The notes: generated by a model not told the origin, from the letters alone. Positions 1-6,366 are shown, counted from the first letter of the stretch. The stretch: 6,366 nt of DNA from an uncultured Actinomycetes bacterium (GCA_903930035.1 CAIYXG010000043.1:1-6366), one strand, 5' to 3'. Translations and numbers: made by a program.

Positions 1-2255
1 CGACGGTCTCGGGCGGCGGCACGGCGCCGTCCCTGCCCGGCACCGGGCCGACCGGGTCGCGGACCTTCCCCGGCCCGGGGCGCTACTCGGTCAGCCTGAC
101 GGTCACCGACACCAACAACGGCCAGACCACGACCACCCGCCAGGTCCGGGTCAACACCGCCCCCGTCGTGAGCCTGGACGGCACCCCGCCCTACAGCTGC
201 CTGCGCCAGCCCACGCCGTCCTCGCCGCCCTCGTGCACCATCACCGCCACGGGCACCGACGCCGACGGTGACGCCATTACCGGCTACACCTGGGAGTTCC
301 TGGACGCCGGCGGCAACCGGATCGGCAGCCTGGTCACCACGCCGACGGGCTCGGTGAGCCCGGTCTTCACGGCGACCGGGAACGGCACCGTGCGGGTGTT
401 CGCGACCGACGCCAACGCAGGCCAGTCGTCGACCGCCTCGGCCGCCTTCACCGTGGCCAACCAGGCCCCGACCGTGAGCGTGGCCACCACGCCCTCGCCG
501 GCGGTCATCACCCCGACCAACGCCGGCGCCCCGCAGTTCGTGACCCTGACCGCCACGGCCGCTGACCCCGACGGCGGCACGCTGTCCTACGCCTGGTCGG
601 TGGTCAGCTCGGGCGGCTCGCAGGTCCTGACCGGGTCCGGGGAGTCCATCCAGGTGGGCCCGGGCGCCACCTCGCCGCTCCCGGCCGGCCGCTACAACGT
701 CACCGTGACCGTCTCGGACGGCCAGGGCGGGTCGACCACGTCGTCGGTCGTGCCGGTCGTCGTCAACACGGCGCCCACCGCGACCGCCACCGCCACCCCG
801 TCGGTGGTGAACGACGGGACGCCGCCGCAGGTGACGTTCGACGGCTCGGCCTCCACCGACCCCGACGGCGGCTCGATCGTCAGCTACGCCTGGACCATCA
901 CCGGGCCGGGCGGGTTCTCGACCACCGCCACCGGTGCCACGCCGGCCGCCGTGACGCTCGGGTCGTGCGGCTCGGCCAACCCCTGCAACTTCGTGGCCAC
1001 CCTCACCGTGACCGACAACGAGGGCGGCGTGGGCAGCACCACCCTGGTGGTGAAGCGCAACAAGCTGCCGGTGCCCGGGGCCACGCTGACCCCGGCCCCG
1101 CAGACCACGCCGGCCACCCCGGCCTGCACGCTCGCCCCGGCCGCGACCTGCGTGGCCAACCCGCCCGGCGACCTGCGCGTGGACGGCTCGTCGAGCACCG
1201 ACCCCGACGGCTCCCTGGTGACCTACACGTGGCGGCTCTTCGACGCCGCTGCGCTGGCGTCCAACCCGGCCGTGGCCCCGGTCCAGACCCTGACCGGCCA
1301 GACCGCCGACTTCGCCCGGCCGGCCGGCGGCCTCTACGTGGTCGAGCTGACCGTCACCGACGACAGCGGCGCCTCGTCCACCCTGCGCGGCAACGTGAAC
1401 GTGAACCGGGCGCCCACCGTCTCGCTCGACGGCCCCGCCACGCTGCTCGTGGACCGGCAGGCGCCCTACAACTTCACCGCCACGGCGTCGGACCCCGACG
1501 GCGAGACGCTGACCGGCTACCAGTGGACCTACACCTCGGGGGCCACCGTGCTGGCGACCGAGACCACCACCGACCCCAGCTCGGTCCAGGTGTTCAACCT
1601 CCTGGTGCCCAACGGGACCGTCACGCTCAGGGTGACCGACCCGTCCGGTGCGTCGACCACGGTGACCAAGCCGTTCGAGGTGCGCAACCAGGTGCCGCGC
1701 GCCGTGCTCAACCAGGACCCGACCGACTCGGTCGGGACGCCGGGCTTCACCGCCACGTTCTCGTCGAGCTCGGTCGACAACGACGGCCAGCTGCTGACCG
1801 CCACGCTGCAGGTCTGCCCCGACCCGGCCGGTGGCCCGGGCTGTGCGTCGTTCGACCTGCTCACCGCCTCGGCCACGGTGTCGTTCCCCGACTTCGGCAT
1901 CTACACGCTGAACTTCTCGGTGACCGACGACGACGGCGCCACCGGCACGCTCTCGCCGGTCCCGACGGTCAAGATCAACCGTCCGCCGACGGCCGTCATC
2001 GCCAACGCCGGGTCGCTCACCGTGCCGGTCGGCGTCAACCTCAACCTGGACGGCACGGGGTCGTCCGACCCTGACGGGTCGATCGCCCAGTACCTCTGGG
2101 TGTTCGAGAGCGGCCCCGCCACCCCGCCGCCGGGGTCCGGCGCCACCTTCGTGCAGCAGTTCTCGGTGGCCGGCACCTACACGGTCCGGCTCATCGTGTT
2201 CGACGACTCGGGCGTCTCCGCCGAGACCACCGCCGACATCGTGGTGACGCCATGA
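1..2255 (+). CDS. Secreted PKD-repeat protein, C-terminal part (5' partial)
   Basis: The frame is open from base 3 with no stop or convincing start, so the true start lies upstream. An internal GTG at 168 sits in the middle of a domain junction and is not the start. The 750 visible codons are the end of one PKD (immunoglobulin-like) repeat followed by seven complete repeats of about 91-115 residues, joined by short Asn-x-Ala/Pro-Pro linkers. Each repeat carries a D-x-DG loop, usually followed by an aromatic residue and Trp (DPDGGTLSYAW, DPDGSIAQYLW), and a late VTD-x-x-G motif. PKD arrays are known as extracellular spacers and adhesion modules in surface proteins. The chain is rich in Thr, Ser, Pro and Val, has no membrane segment here, and ends directly after the last repeat without LPXTG or another anchor. 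Any signal peptide or pilin-type N-terminus would be outside the window. Its stop overlaps the next start (ATGA), so the two products are probably made together. A role as pilus-associated stalk or adhesin is inference. Confidence 0.93.
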   Translation, partial: TVSGGGTAPSLPGTGPTGSRTFPGPGRYSVSLTVTDTNNGQTTTTRQVRVNTAPVVSLDGTPPYSCLRQPTPSSPPSCTITATGTDADGDAITGYTWEFLDAGGNRIGSLVTTPTGSVSPVFTATGNGTVRVFATDANAGQSSTASAAFTVANQAPTVSVATTPSPAVITPTNAGAPQFVTLTATAADPDGGTLSYAWSVVSSGGSQVLTGSGESIQVGPGATSPLPAGRYNVTVTVSDGQGGSTTSSVVPVVVNTAPTATATATPSVVNDGTPPQVTFDGSASTDPDGGSIVSYAWTITGPGGFSTTATGATPAAVTLGSCGSANPCNFVATLTVTDNEGGVGSTTLVVKRNKLPVPGATLTPAPQTTPATPACTLAPAATCVANPPGDLRVDGSSSTDPDGSLVTYTWRLFDAAALASNPAVAPVQTLTGQTADFARPAGGLYVVELTVTDDSGASSTLRGNVNVNRAPTVSLDGPATLLVDRQAPYNFTATASDPDGETLTGYQWTYTSGATVLATETTTDPSSVQVFNLLVPNGTVTLRVTDPSGASTTVTKPFEVRNQVPRAVLNQDPTDSVGTPGFTATFSSSSVDNDGQLLTATLQVCPDPAGGPGCASFDLLTASATVSFPDFGIYTLNFSVTDDDGATGTLSPVPTVKINRPPTAVIANAGSLTVPVGVNLNLDGTGSSDPDGSIAQYLWVFESGPATPPPGSGATFVQQFSVAGTYTVRLIVFDDSGVSAETTADIVVTP
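156..2252 (+). repeat. Tandem array of seven complete PKD repeats
   Basis: Repeat units, cut at the conserved Asn before the Ala/Pro-Pro motif, are 156-461, 462-767, 768-1061, 1062-1406, 1407-1688, 1689-1979 and 1980-2252. A partial unit occupies bases 3-155. The DxDG loops in order are DADGD, DPDGG, DPDGG, DPDGS, DPDGE, DNDGQ and DPDGS. The late motifs in order are ATDANAG, VSDGQGG, VTDNEGG, VTDDSGA, VTDPSGA, VTDDDGA and VFDDSGV. The units are clearly related in protein sequence but well diverged, so this is an old domain array and not a recent DNA duplication. The sixth complete unit (1689-1979) lacks the Trp after its DxDG loop. Units 1, 3, 4 and 6 each contain a pair of cysteines. Confidence 0.9.
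2243..2255 (+). promoter_or_regulatory. Overlapping stop/start junction (ATGA) with weak RBS
   Basis: ATG at 2252-2254 overlaps the TGA stop of the PKD gene at 2253-2255. The only Shine-Dalgarno-like bases are GGTGA at 2243-2247, four bases before the ATG, which is weak and close. Such an arrangement normally relies on ribosomes finishing the upstream gene to start the next one, so the two proteins would be made in linked amounts. No promoter is visible between the genes. Confidence 0.7.
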
Positions 2256-5200
2256 CCTGGGTGGCACGGCTGCACGCCCGACGGGCCGGGCGGACCCAGG
2301 AAGGGTTCGCGCTCGCCACGACGATCGCCATCCTGCTGGTGACGTCCATGCTCATCACCGCGCTGCTGGGGCTGTCGTTCGCCACCTCGGAGTACGCCGC
2401 CGGGCAGATCCGCCGCGACAAGGAGTCCCGCGCCGCGGAGGCCGCCCTCGAGCCGGCCGCGGCCATCCTGGCCCGTTCCAACCCGCCCTGCGGGCCGCTC
2501 GACAGCGCCTCGTGCGCCAGCAGCCCCGACCTGAAGGGCATCCTGCGCGGGCAGGTCTACGACAAGTCCGTGCTGACCGACCCGTCCTCGGGCGTGACCG
2601 TCGCCTACGACGACGCCTGCAACTGGCAGCCCAACGCGGCGGCCGGCGAGACCGAGTCCAGCCGTCCGCCGCTCGTGGGCGACATCAACGCCCGTGCCCC
2701 CGGACTGGCCGACGCCGCCAACAACAAGTTCGTCGAGGTGTTCTGCACGGCCCTGCCGGCCGAGCGGTTCGCGCCCGAGGCCCGCACCGACTCCGTCGTG
2801 AAGCTGATCGGCAAGGTGCCGACCGGCTCGTGGCAGTCGACCACCACCTCGCCGTGCCGGCCGCTGTCGACCGCGCCGGAGTGCCTGCCGTGGGCCGAGG
2901 CCCTCAGCACCGCCGGGATCCTGGGCCAGAACGCCAACGTGGCCGCCACCTACGGCCCCGCCGGCACCACCCGCAACGGCGCCTCCCTGGTGCACACGGG
3001 TCCCAACGCCCTCCAGGTCGTGGGTGACATGGACGTCTCCGGCGGCGCCGCCGTCCTGCGCAACTCGCTGCGGGGCGCGTCGAACGCCTTCGTGGCCGAC
3101 GGCCCGGCCATGGCGCTCAGCGGCGCCTACCGGCAGGGCGACCCGGGGCCGCTGGCCACCTCCGCCAACCGGTGCGGCGTCATGGTGGACCCGGCCGACG
3201 TCGTGAACGGTGGTGCGACCCCGGTGGTGTCCACCACCACGACCGTGCCGGCCGGCGCGCCCAACCCGGTGCCGTCCGCCCAGATCGCCGCCGGTGCGTC
3301 GCCCATCTGCGACCAGTCGCAGCTGCGCACCGACGTGGTGACCAAGGCCGGCGTGGTGCCGTCGCCGGCCTTCCCCTGGACCCCCAAGCTGGTCCGTGAC
3401 AACGACCGCACCACCTCCCAGCTGCCCCAGGTCTCGACCGGCGGTGCCTACGTGGCGCTGTCGTCGTGGGGCACCAGCGCCTGCCCCGTCAGCCCCGGCG
3501 GCGTCGTGCGGTTTTCCCCGGGCGCGTACCCGGCCAACCTCACGCTGCGCATCAACCAGTGGTTCGCCAACTGCACCGGCGTGAAGTTCTGGTTCGCGCC
3601 GGCCTCCACCTCGGCCACCGGCACCGGCTACTACTGGTTCGACGTGAGCGACGCCGACGGCTCGGCGCTCAAGATGGACAAGACGTCCAACTTCTACGTC
3701 TTCGGCACGCCCAACGCCGGCACGCAGGCCCAGCCCAGCGCCAACGTCGTCACCCGGAACACCCAGCCGCTCTGCAACCCGGAGTGGGCCGGGGTGAACC
3801 TGACGCTGTCGCCCCGCACCGTGATCCGCCACCGCGGCGGGTACGTCGGCATCTGCGGCGACCGCAACAGCCCCACCCGTCAGGCCGTCTGGCAGGAGCC
3901 CACCGCCAACCTGGGCTTCCAGCAGGTGAGCCCCACCACCTTCACCGGTGCCACCACCTCGGCCACCTGGTACGACTCGCTGCGGAACATCTTCCTGATC
4001 GGCTCGCTGGTCAACCTGTTCTTCCCGGCCAACAACGTCCAGAACCGCTACTTCTCGCTGCCCAACGGTGGCGTGGCCATGACGGCGTCGTGCTCGTCGG
4101 CCCCGTGCAACGGCAGCGCCGGCTTCGCCACCACCTGGACGCCACCTCCGGGCTCGGACCCCGGCCGGGCCACGGTCAACTCGGCCACGCTGCGCATCAC
4201 CGGCAACACCATCAACGCCAACGACGTCTGGAACGGGCCGACGTCGGCCACCGAGGTGGCGCTGTTCAAGCCCAACGCGGCGGGCGTCCTGCCGTCGTCG
4301 CCGACCTGCCGGGTGGTGTCCCCCCGGGTCAACGACACCTACGGCCGCAACGCGTCGCCGCTGGTGATCGACGTCGACCTCTTCTACCCGGGCAGCCCGT
4401 GCGGCACGTCCATCGACCGGTCGGAGCTGCTGCGCTCGCGCATCGAGGTCATCATGGGCCTCAACTCGAACTGCGACATCCTGCAGATCTTCACGGGCTG
4501 CACCTACGGCGTGCAGATCGACAGCCTGAAGCTGGTGACGCCGCAGGTCCTGGCCCCGCCGGCCGAGGCGGTGCCCACGGCGTCGTTCCCGTCCGGCCCG
4601 AGCGCCCAGGTCAACGGCTCCGCGGCCGCCGTCCTGGCGGCCGACAACAGCGGCGTGCAGTTCCAGTGGAACTCCTACCGGAGCGGCTGCATCGGCCCGG
4701 TCCTGTTCGGCGTGTGCATCGGCGTGCCCATCTTCCGGGTGGCCGACTCCGGCTCGTCGACGGTCCGCCTGCCCAACCTGACCGACCGCTACGAGCCGTC
4801 GGTCTCGGACTCCGACCCGGCGGTCGACGGCGCGCTCACCAGCGCCTTCCTGCGGGTCAAGGGCGTGTCGTCGTGCGACAACTGGCACTTCCTGGACGTG
4901 GTGACCGTGTCACGGGTCGACTGCCGCGACTACAACGCCGCCAACAACCCGGGCGCCAAGCTGCGCGTGGCGCTGAGCCGCAGTGGCGCCCCGGTGTGCA
5001 CCGCGCAGTTCGACTTCCTGCCGGAGTGGAACCAGACCCGCAGCTACGACCTGCTCAACAGCTGCGTGCAGGGCGGCGTCAAGAAGCTGCGGTTCAACAA
5101 GGACCTGATCGGGGTGGACATCGACGTCACCTTCGACATGGTCCGCGACAAGTCGCTCAACTACGGCTGCCGGAACATCGGCGACTTCCCCGGCAACGGC

Positions 5201-6013
5201 TGCAACTGGTTCCGCTACACGGTCGACTACATCGGCGTGCAGACCACGGTGGCCACCAGCGCCAACCAGGCCTGGGACGGGCCGGGCGCCCAGGCGCTCG
5301 TGACCTCGAACGACTTCCCGGGCGCACAGCGCGAGGGCCGGTTCAACGTCTACGGCGCCACCGTGATGCCCCGGACCGACATGCGGGTCGACTGGATCGG
5401 CCCGGCCAACAAGAGCGGCGCACCGGTCTTCACCGGCCCGCCGGCCCAGGGCAACGCGCGGCCCAACGCCCTGGTGCTGGGCTCGCTCTACTCCTACATG
5501 TCGCCCACCGCCGGCCAGAACCCCAACTCGGTGGCCGACGACCCGCAGGCGGGGATCATCTGCTGCTCGGCGGCCCGGCCGGCCGAGCGCATGGTGGAGC
5601 TCCGCGCCCACACGGTGCCGACCGACCGGTTCAAGCTGCCGCTCAAGGACACCCCGGTGCCCGGCCTGTCCCTGGCCGCCCAGCAGATCGAGAACCCCAC
5701 CAACTGCGCCGACGACCACCCGGAGGCGCTGCCGTTCCCGCCCGCCATGGGCTCGGTGCCGGCGGCGCTCAAGGCCCAGTGGCGCACCACCGTGATCCGC
5801 GACTGGAACACCCGCTGCCGGGTGGAGACGCTCCGTGCCGTGTCCAAGGTCCGGGTCCTGGACCAGATCCCGCCCGACGTGAGCCCGCTCACGGTGTCGG
5901 CCGACGTCTACAACCGGCGCGGCTCGTGGGTCCCGGGCTGGGACTACGAGGTCATGGACTTCCGGTTCTGCCAGGGCGGGGCCAACGGCCAGACCGTCTG
6001 CGGCGACCAGTAG
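2252..6013 (+). CDS. PilX-like type IV pilus minor pilin with giant Cys-rich ectodomain
   Basis: This 1253-residue protein begins with a basic leader (ARLHARRAGR), then TQEG-FALATT, a hydrophobic helix at about residues 20-44 and RDKESRAAEAALEPA. That order matches the N-terminus of PilX-family minor pilins, with probable prepilin peptidase cleavage between Gly18 and Phe19. Position +5 of the mature protein is Thr, not the Glu of major pilins. PilX proteins are usually a few hundred residues or less, so the exported part here is far larger. About 32 Cys are spread along it, including a vicinal pair at 1104-1105, and I see no CXXCH motif. Parts of the ectodomain: about 250-290, a VVGDMDVSGG repeat-like stretch; 420-536, a module with FSPGAY, WFAP, YYWFDV, VFGTP and GICG; 644-763 and 860-1000, two probably related beta-rich domains; 1031-1083, NVYGATVMPRTD...ALVLGSLYSY. 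I do not recognise the full architecture as a named family. The start at 2252 gives the complete pilin-type leader and overlaps the previous stop (ATGA). Function as a pilus-tip or pilus-priming adhesin is inference. Confidence 0.87.
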   Translation: MTWVARLHARRAGRTQEGFALATTIAILLVTSMLITALLGLSFATSEYAAGQIRRDKESRAAEAALEPAAAILARSNPPCGPLDSASCASSPDLKGILRGQVYDKSVLTDPSSGVTVAYDDACNWQPNAAAGETESSRPPLVGDINARAPGLADAANNKFVEVFCTALPAERFAPEARTDSVVKLIGKVPTGSWQSTTTSPCRPLSTAPECLPWAEALSTAGILGQNANVAATYGPAGTTRNGASLVHTGPNALQVVGDMDVSGGAAVLRNSLRGASNAFVADGPAMALSGAYRQGDPGPLATSANRCGVMVDPADVVNGGATPVVSTTTTVPAGAPNPVPSAQIAAGASPICDQSQLRTDVVTKAGVVPSPAFPWTPKLVRDNDRTTSQLPQVSTGGAYVALSSWGTSACPVSPGGVVRFSPGAYPANLTLRINQWFANCTGVKFWFAPASTSATGTGYYWFDVSDADGSALKMDKTSNFYVFGTPNAGTQAQPSANVVTRNTQPLCNPEWAGVNLTLSPRTVIRHRGGYVGICGDRNSPTRQAVWQEPTANLGFQQVSPTTFTGATTSATWYDSLRNIFLIGSLVNLFFPANNVQNRYFSLPNGGVAMTASCSSAPCNGSAGFATTWTPPPGSDPGRATVNSATLRITGNTINANDVWNGPTSATEVALFKPNAAGVLPSSPTCRVVSPRVNDTYGRNASPLVIDVDLFYPGSPCGTSIDRSELLRSRIEVIMGLNSNCDILQIFTGCTYGVQIDSLKLVTPQVLAPPAEAVPTASFPSGPSAQVNGSAAAVLAADNSGVQFQWNSYRSGCIGPVLFGVCIGVPIFRVADSGSSTVRLPNLTDRYEPSVSDSDPAVDGALTSAFLRVKGVSSCDNWHFLDVVTVSRVDCRDYNAANNPGAKLRVALSRSGAPVCTAQFDFLPEWNQTRSYDLLNSCVQGGVKKLRFNKDLIGVDIDVTFDMVRDKSLNYGCRNIGDFPGNGCNWFRYTVDYIGVQTTVATSANQAWDGPGAQALVTSNDFPGAQREGRFNVYGATVMPRTDMRVDWIGPANKSGAPVFTGPPAQGNARPNALVLGSLYSYMSPTAGQNPNSVADDPQAGIICCSAARPAERMVELRAHTVPTDRFKLPLKDTPVPGLSLAAQQIENPTNCADDHPEALPFPPAMGSVPAALKAQWRTTVIRDWNTRCRVETLRAVSKVRVLDQIPPDVSPLTVSADVYNRRGSWVPGWDYEVMDFRFCQGGANGQTVCGDQ

Positions 6014-6040
6014 CCGGCCCCCTCTGCGGCCCGTTCTCAG

Positions 6041-6079
6041 GTTGGCGACGGGCGACGTCCCTGCCCGCCCGACGTTGGC
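6041..6079 (+). terminator. Possible stem-loop terminator after the PilX-like gene
   Basis: Starting 27 bases after the TAG stop, GTTGGCGACGGGCG (6041-6054) can pair with CGCCCGACGTTGGC (6066-6079). The core is six perfect pairs (CGGGCG/CGCCCG), then an A-A mismatch, two GC pairs, four G-T wobbles and a closing GC pair, around an 11-base loop. No T-run follows, so it is not a classical intrinsic terminator, although hairpins without T-tracts are often proposed in high-GC actinobacteria. It could equally be an mRNA 3'-end stabiliser. Confidence 0.33.
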
Positions 6080-6162
6080 TACGGTGCCAGGTGTGCCGGG
6101 GGTCACGGTCGCTGCGCTCGTGGGCAGCGGGGGAGTTCCCTAGCACCGATTCCGGGGGGACC

Positions 6163-6207
6163 GAGGGAAATTTCTTCCCCGGATGGTAGACAAATGAGAA
6201 TTCCCTC
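6163..6207 (+). repeat. Inverted repeat GAGGGAA/TTCCCTC over an AT-rich block
   Basis: GAGGGAA (6163-6169) is the exact reverse complement of TTCCCTC (6201-6207), 31 bases apart. A second TTCCC at 6175-6179 can pair with the same left arm as a short hairpin, and GGGAGTTCCC at 6131-6140 is another near-palindrome. The stretch 6163-6218 is about half A+T in an otherwise strongly GC-rich window. The right arm falls in the spacer of the proposed promoter, so an operator is possible. No known regulator motif is recognised. Confidence 0.35.
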
Positions 6208-6216
6208 AGGCATAGT
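6187..6216 (+). promoter_or_regulatory. Candidate sigma-70-type promoter for the downstream gene
   Basis: TAGACA at 6187-6192 matches the -35 consensus TTGACA at five of six bases. After an 18-base spacer, CATAGT at 6211-6216 matches TATAAT at four of six. Transcription would begin near 6223, giving a leader of about 130 nt before the ATG at 6354. The AT-rich setting, unique in this window, supports it. This is a motif match only. Confidence 0.4.
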
Positions 6217-6222
6217 GACGGC

Positions 6223-6353
6223 ACGTTCCGCTCCGGCGGGCGATGCGATTGGGGGCATGGGGGGACCTGGCAACAGTGAGCCCACCCCCGGCAACTGACA
6301 GACCCGACGGGGCCACACCGGCACCGGCGGACCAACTCCCGGGGAGGGAACAC
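6223..6353 (+). promoter_or_regulatory. Long structured 5' leader, possible cis-regulatory RNA
   Basis: The stretch between the proposed transcription start and the ATG has no credible coding frame but does have pairing potential. GGGGG (6251-6255) and TGGG (6258-6261) pair with CCCCC (6285-6289) and CCCA (6281-6284), giving nine pairs with a two-base CA bulge. Inside, CTG (6267-6269) and CAG (6274-6276) close a GCAA loop, a GNRA tetraloop, separated from the lower stem by an internal loop GGGAC/TGAG. GGCAAC occurs twice (6269-6274 and 6290-6295). CTCC (6336-6339) can pair with GGAG (6343-6346) of the ribosome binding site. I compared it from memory with c-di-GMP-I, SAM, cobalamin, fluoride and ydaO-type riboswitches and found no convincing match. 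Confidence 0.35.
6343..6347 (+). promoter_or_regulatory. Shine-Dalgarno site (GGAGG)
   Basis: GGAGG lies six bases before the ATG at 6354, which is optimal spacing, and it is the strongest ribosome binding site in the window. It defines the start of the downstream gene. The upstream CTCC at 6336-6339 could mask it in a four-pair hairpin with a three-base loop. Confidence 0.7.
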
Positions 6354-6366
6354 ATGAAGGCAATCG
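6354..6366 (+). CDS. Start of a downstream gene (3' partial, four codons)
   Basis: ATG AAG GCA ATC (Met-Lys-Ala-Ile) follows a strong Shine-Dalgarno sequence and runs off the window edge. A short basic start of this kind could begin a signal peptide or a pilin leader, but four residues cannot identify a product. It lies 340 bases from the previous gene and has its own candidate promoter, so it is probably a separate transcription unit. Confidence 0.6.

Noticed and set aside
168..170. GTG as the start of the PKD-repeat gene
   Set aside because: The frame is open back to the window edge and encodes the end of another PKD repeat (YSVSLTVTDTNNGQ), so 168 is an internal Val codon at a domain junction.
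3970..4045. Hydrophobic stretch IFLIGSLVNLFFP as a second membrane segment
   Set aside because: It is only about 13 residues, interrupted by Gly, Ser and Asn and flanked by beta-rich sequence, so it is better read as buried strands.
2177..4888. A long open frame on the minus strand (about 900 codons), continued by another at 4910-6106
   Set aside because: It lies opposite the PilX-like gene, and its translation is a low-complexity mix of Arg, Gly, His, Val and Ala with no domain. This is the usual shadow of a GC-rich gene.
6080..6143. A -10-like TACGGT (6080-6085) followed by a 16-codon GTG frame (6093-6143) that might be leaderless
   Set aside because: There is no -35 partner at the right distance, the frame is tiny, and the peptide (VPGVTVAALVGSGGVP) shows no leader-peptide logic. 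It is probably chance in GC-rich DNA.
3466..6189. A long plus-strand open frame overlapping the PilX-like gene in another frame
   Set aside because: The product is dominated by Arg, Gln, His, Pro and Gly, has no motifs, and starts and ends without relation to an RBS. The overlapping frame has a clear N-terminal pilin signal and ordered Cys and motif patterns.
6223..6353. A c-di-GMP-I (GEMM) riboswitch, attractive because pilus genes are often controlled by c-di-GMP
   Set aside because: The conserved GCAAACC and GGGACGCAAAGCC blocks are absent. Only a short GGCAAC resemblance and a GNRA loop are present.
6103..6363. Minus-strand open frames in the intergenic region
   Set aside because: They run across the candidate promoter, leader and plus-strand Shine-Dalgarno site, lack a convincing RBS, and have no recognisable domains.

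Overview
The window is very GC-rich. Almost every third codon position in its two large genes is G or C, which fits a high-GC actinobacterium. The pairing of tandem PKD repeats with a PilX-like protein built on a very large cysteine-rich ectodomain would suit Acidimicrobiia or a related lineage. That placement is an inference from style, not from a marker gene.

Layout, all on the plus strand. (1) 1-2255: the 3' end of a secreted PKD-repeat protein. It is open at the left edge and shows the tail of one repeat plus seven complete repeats. (2) 2252-6013: a 1253-residue protein whose start overlaps the previous stop (ATGA). Its N-terminus looks like the PilX type of type IV pilus minor pilin: a short basic leader, a Gly/Phe processing site, one hydrophobic helix and an AAEAAL-type sequence. 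It continues into an exported domain of about 1,200 residues with about 32 cysteines. (3) 6014-6353: a 340-base intergenic region with a post-stop hairpin, a locally AT-rich block with inverted repeats and a plausible sigma-70-type promoter, and a leader of about 130 nt that can form a GNRA-capped stem-loop. (4) 6354 to the end: the first four codons of a new gene behind a strong Shine-Dalgarno sequence.

The two large genes probably form one translationally coupled unit for surface proteins. The PilX-like protein would enter a pilus through its N-terminal helix and display its large disulfide-rich head. The PKD array would act as an extended spacer or adhesive stalk. The next gene appears to be a separate transcription unit with its own promoter and a long leader that may be regulated after transcription. 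I see no CRISPR array, tRNA, rRNA, insertion sequence or integrase.
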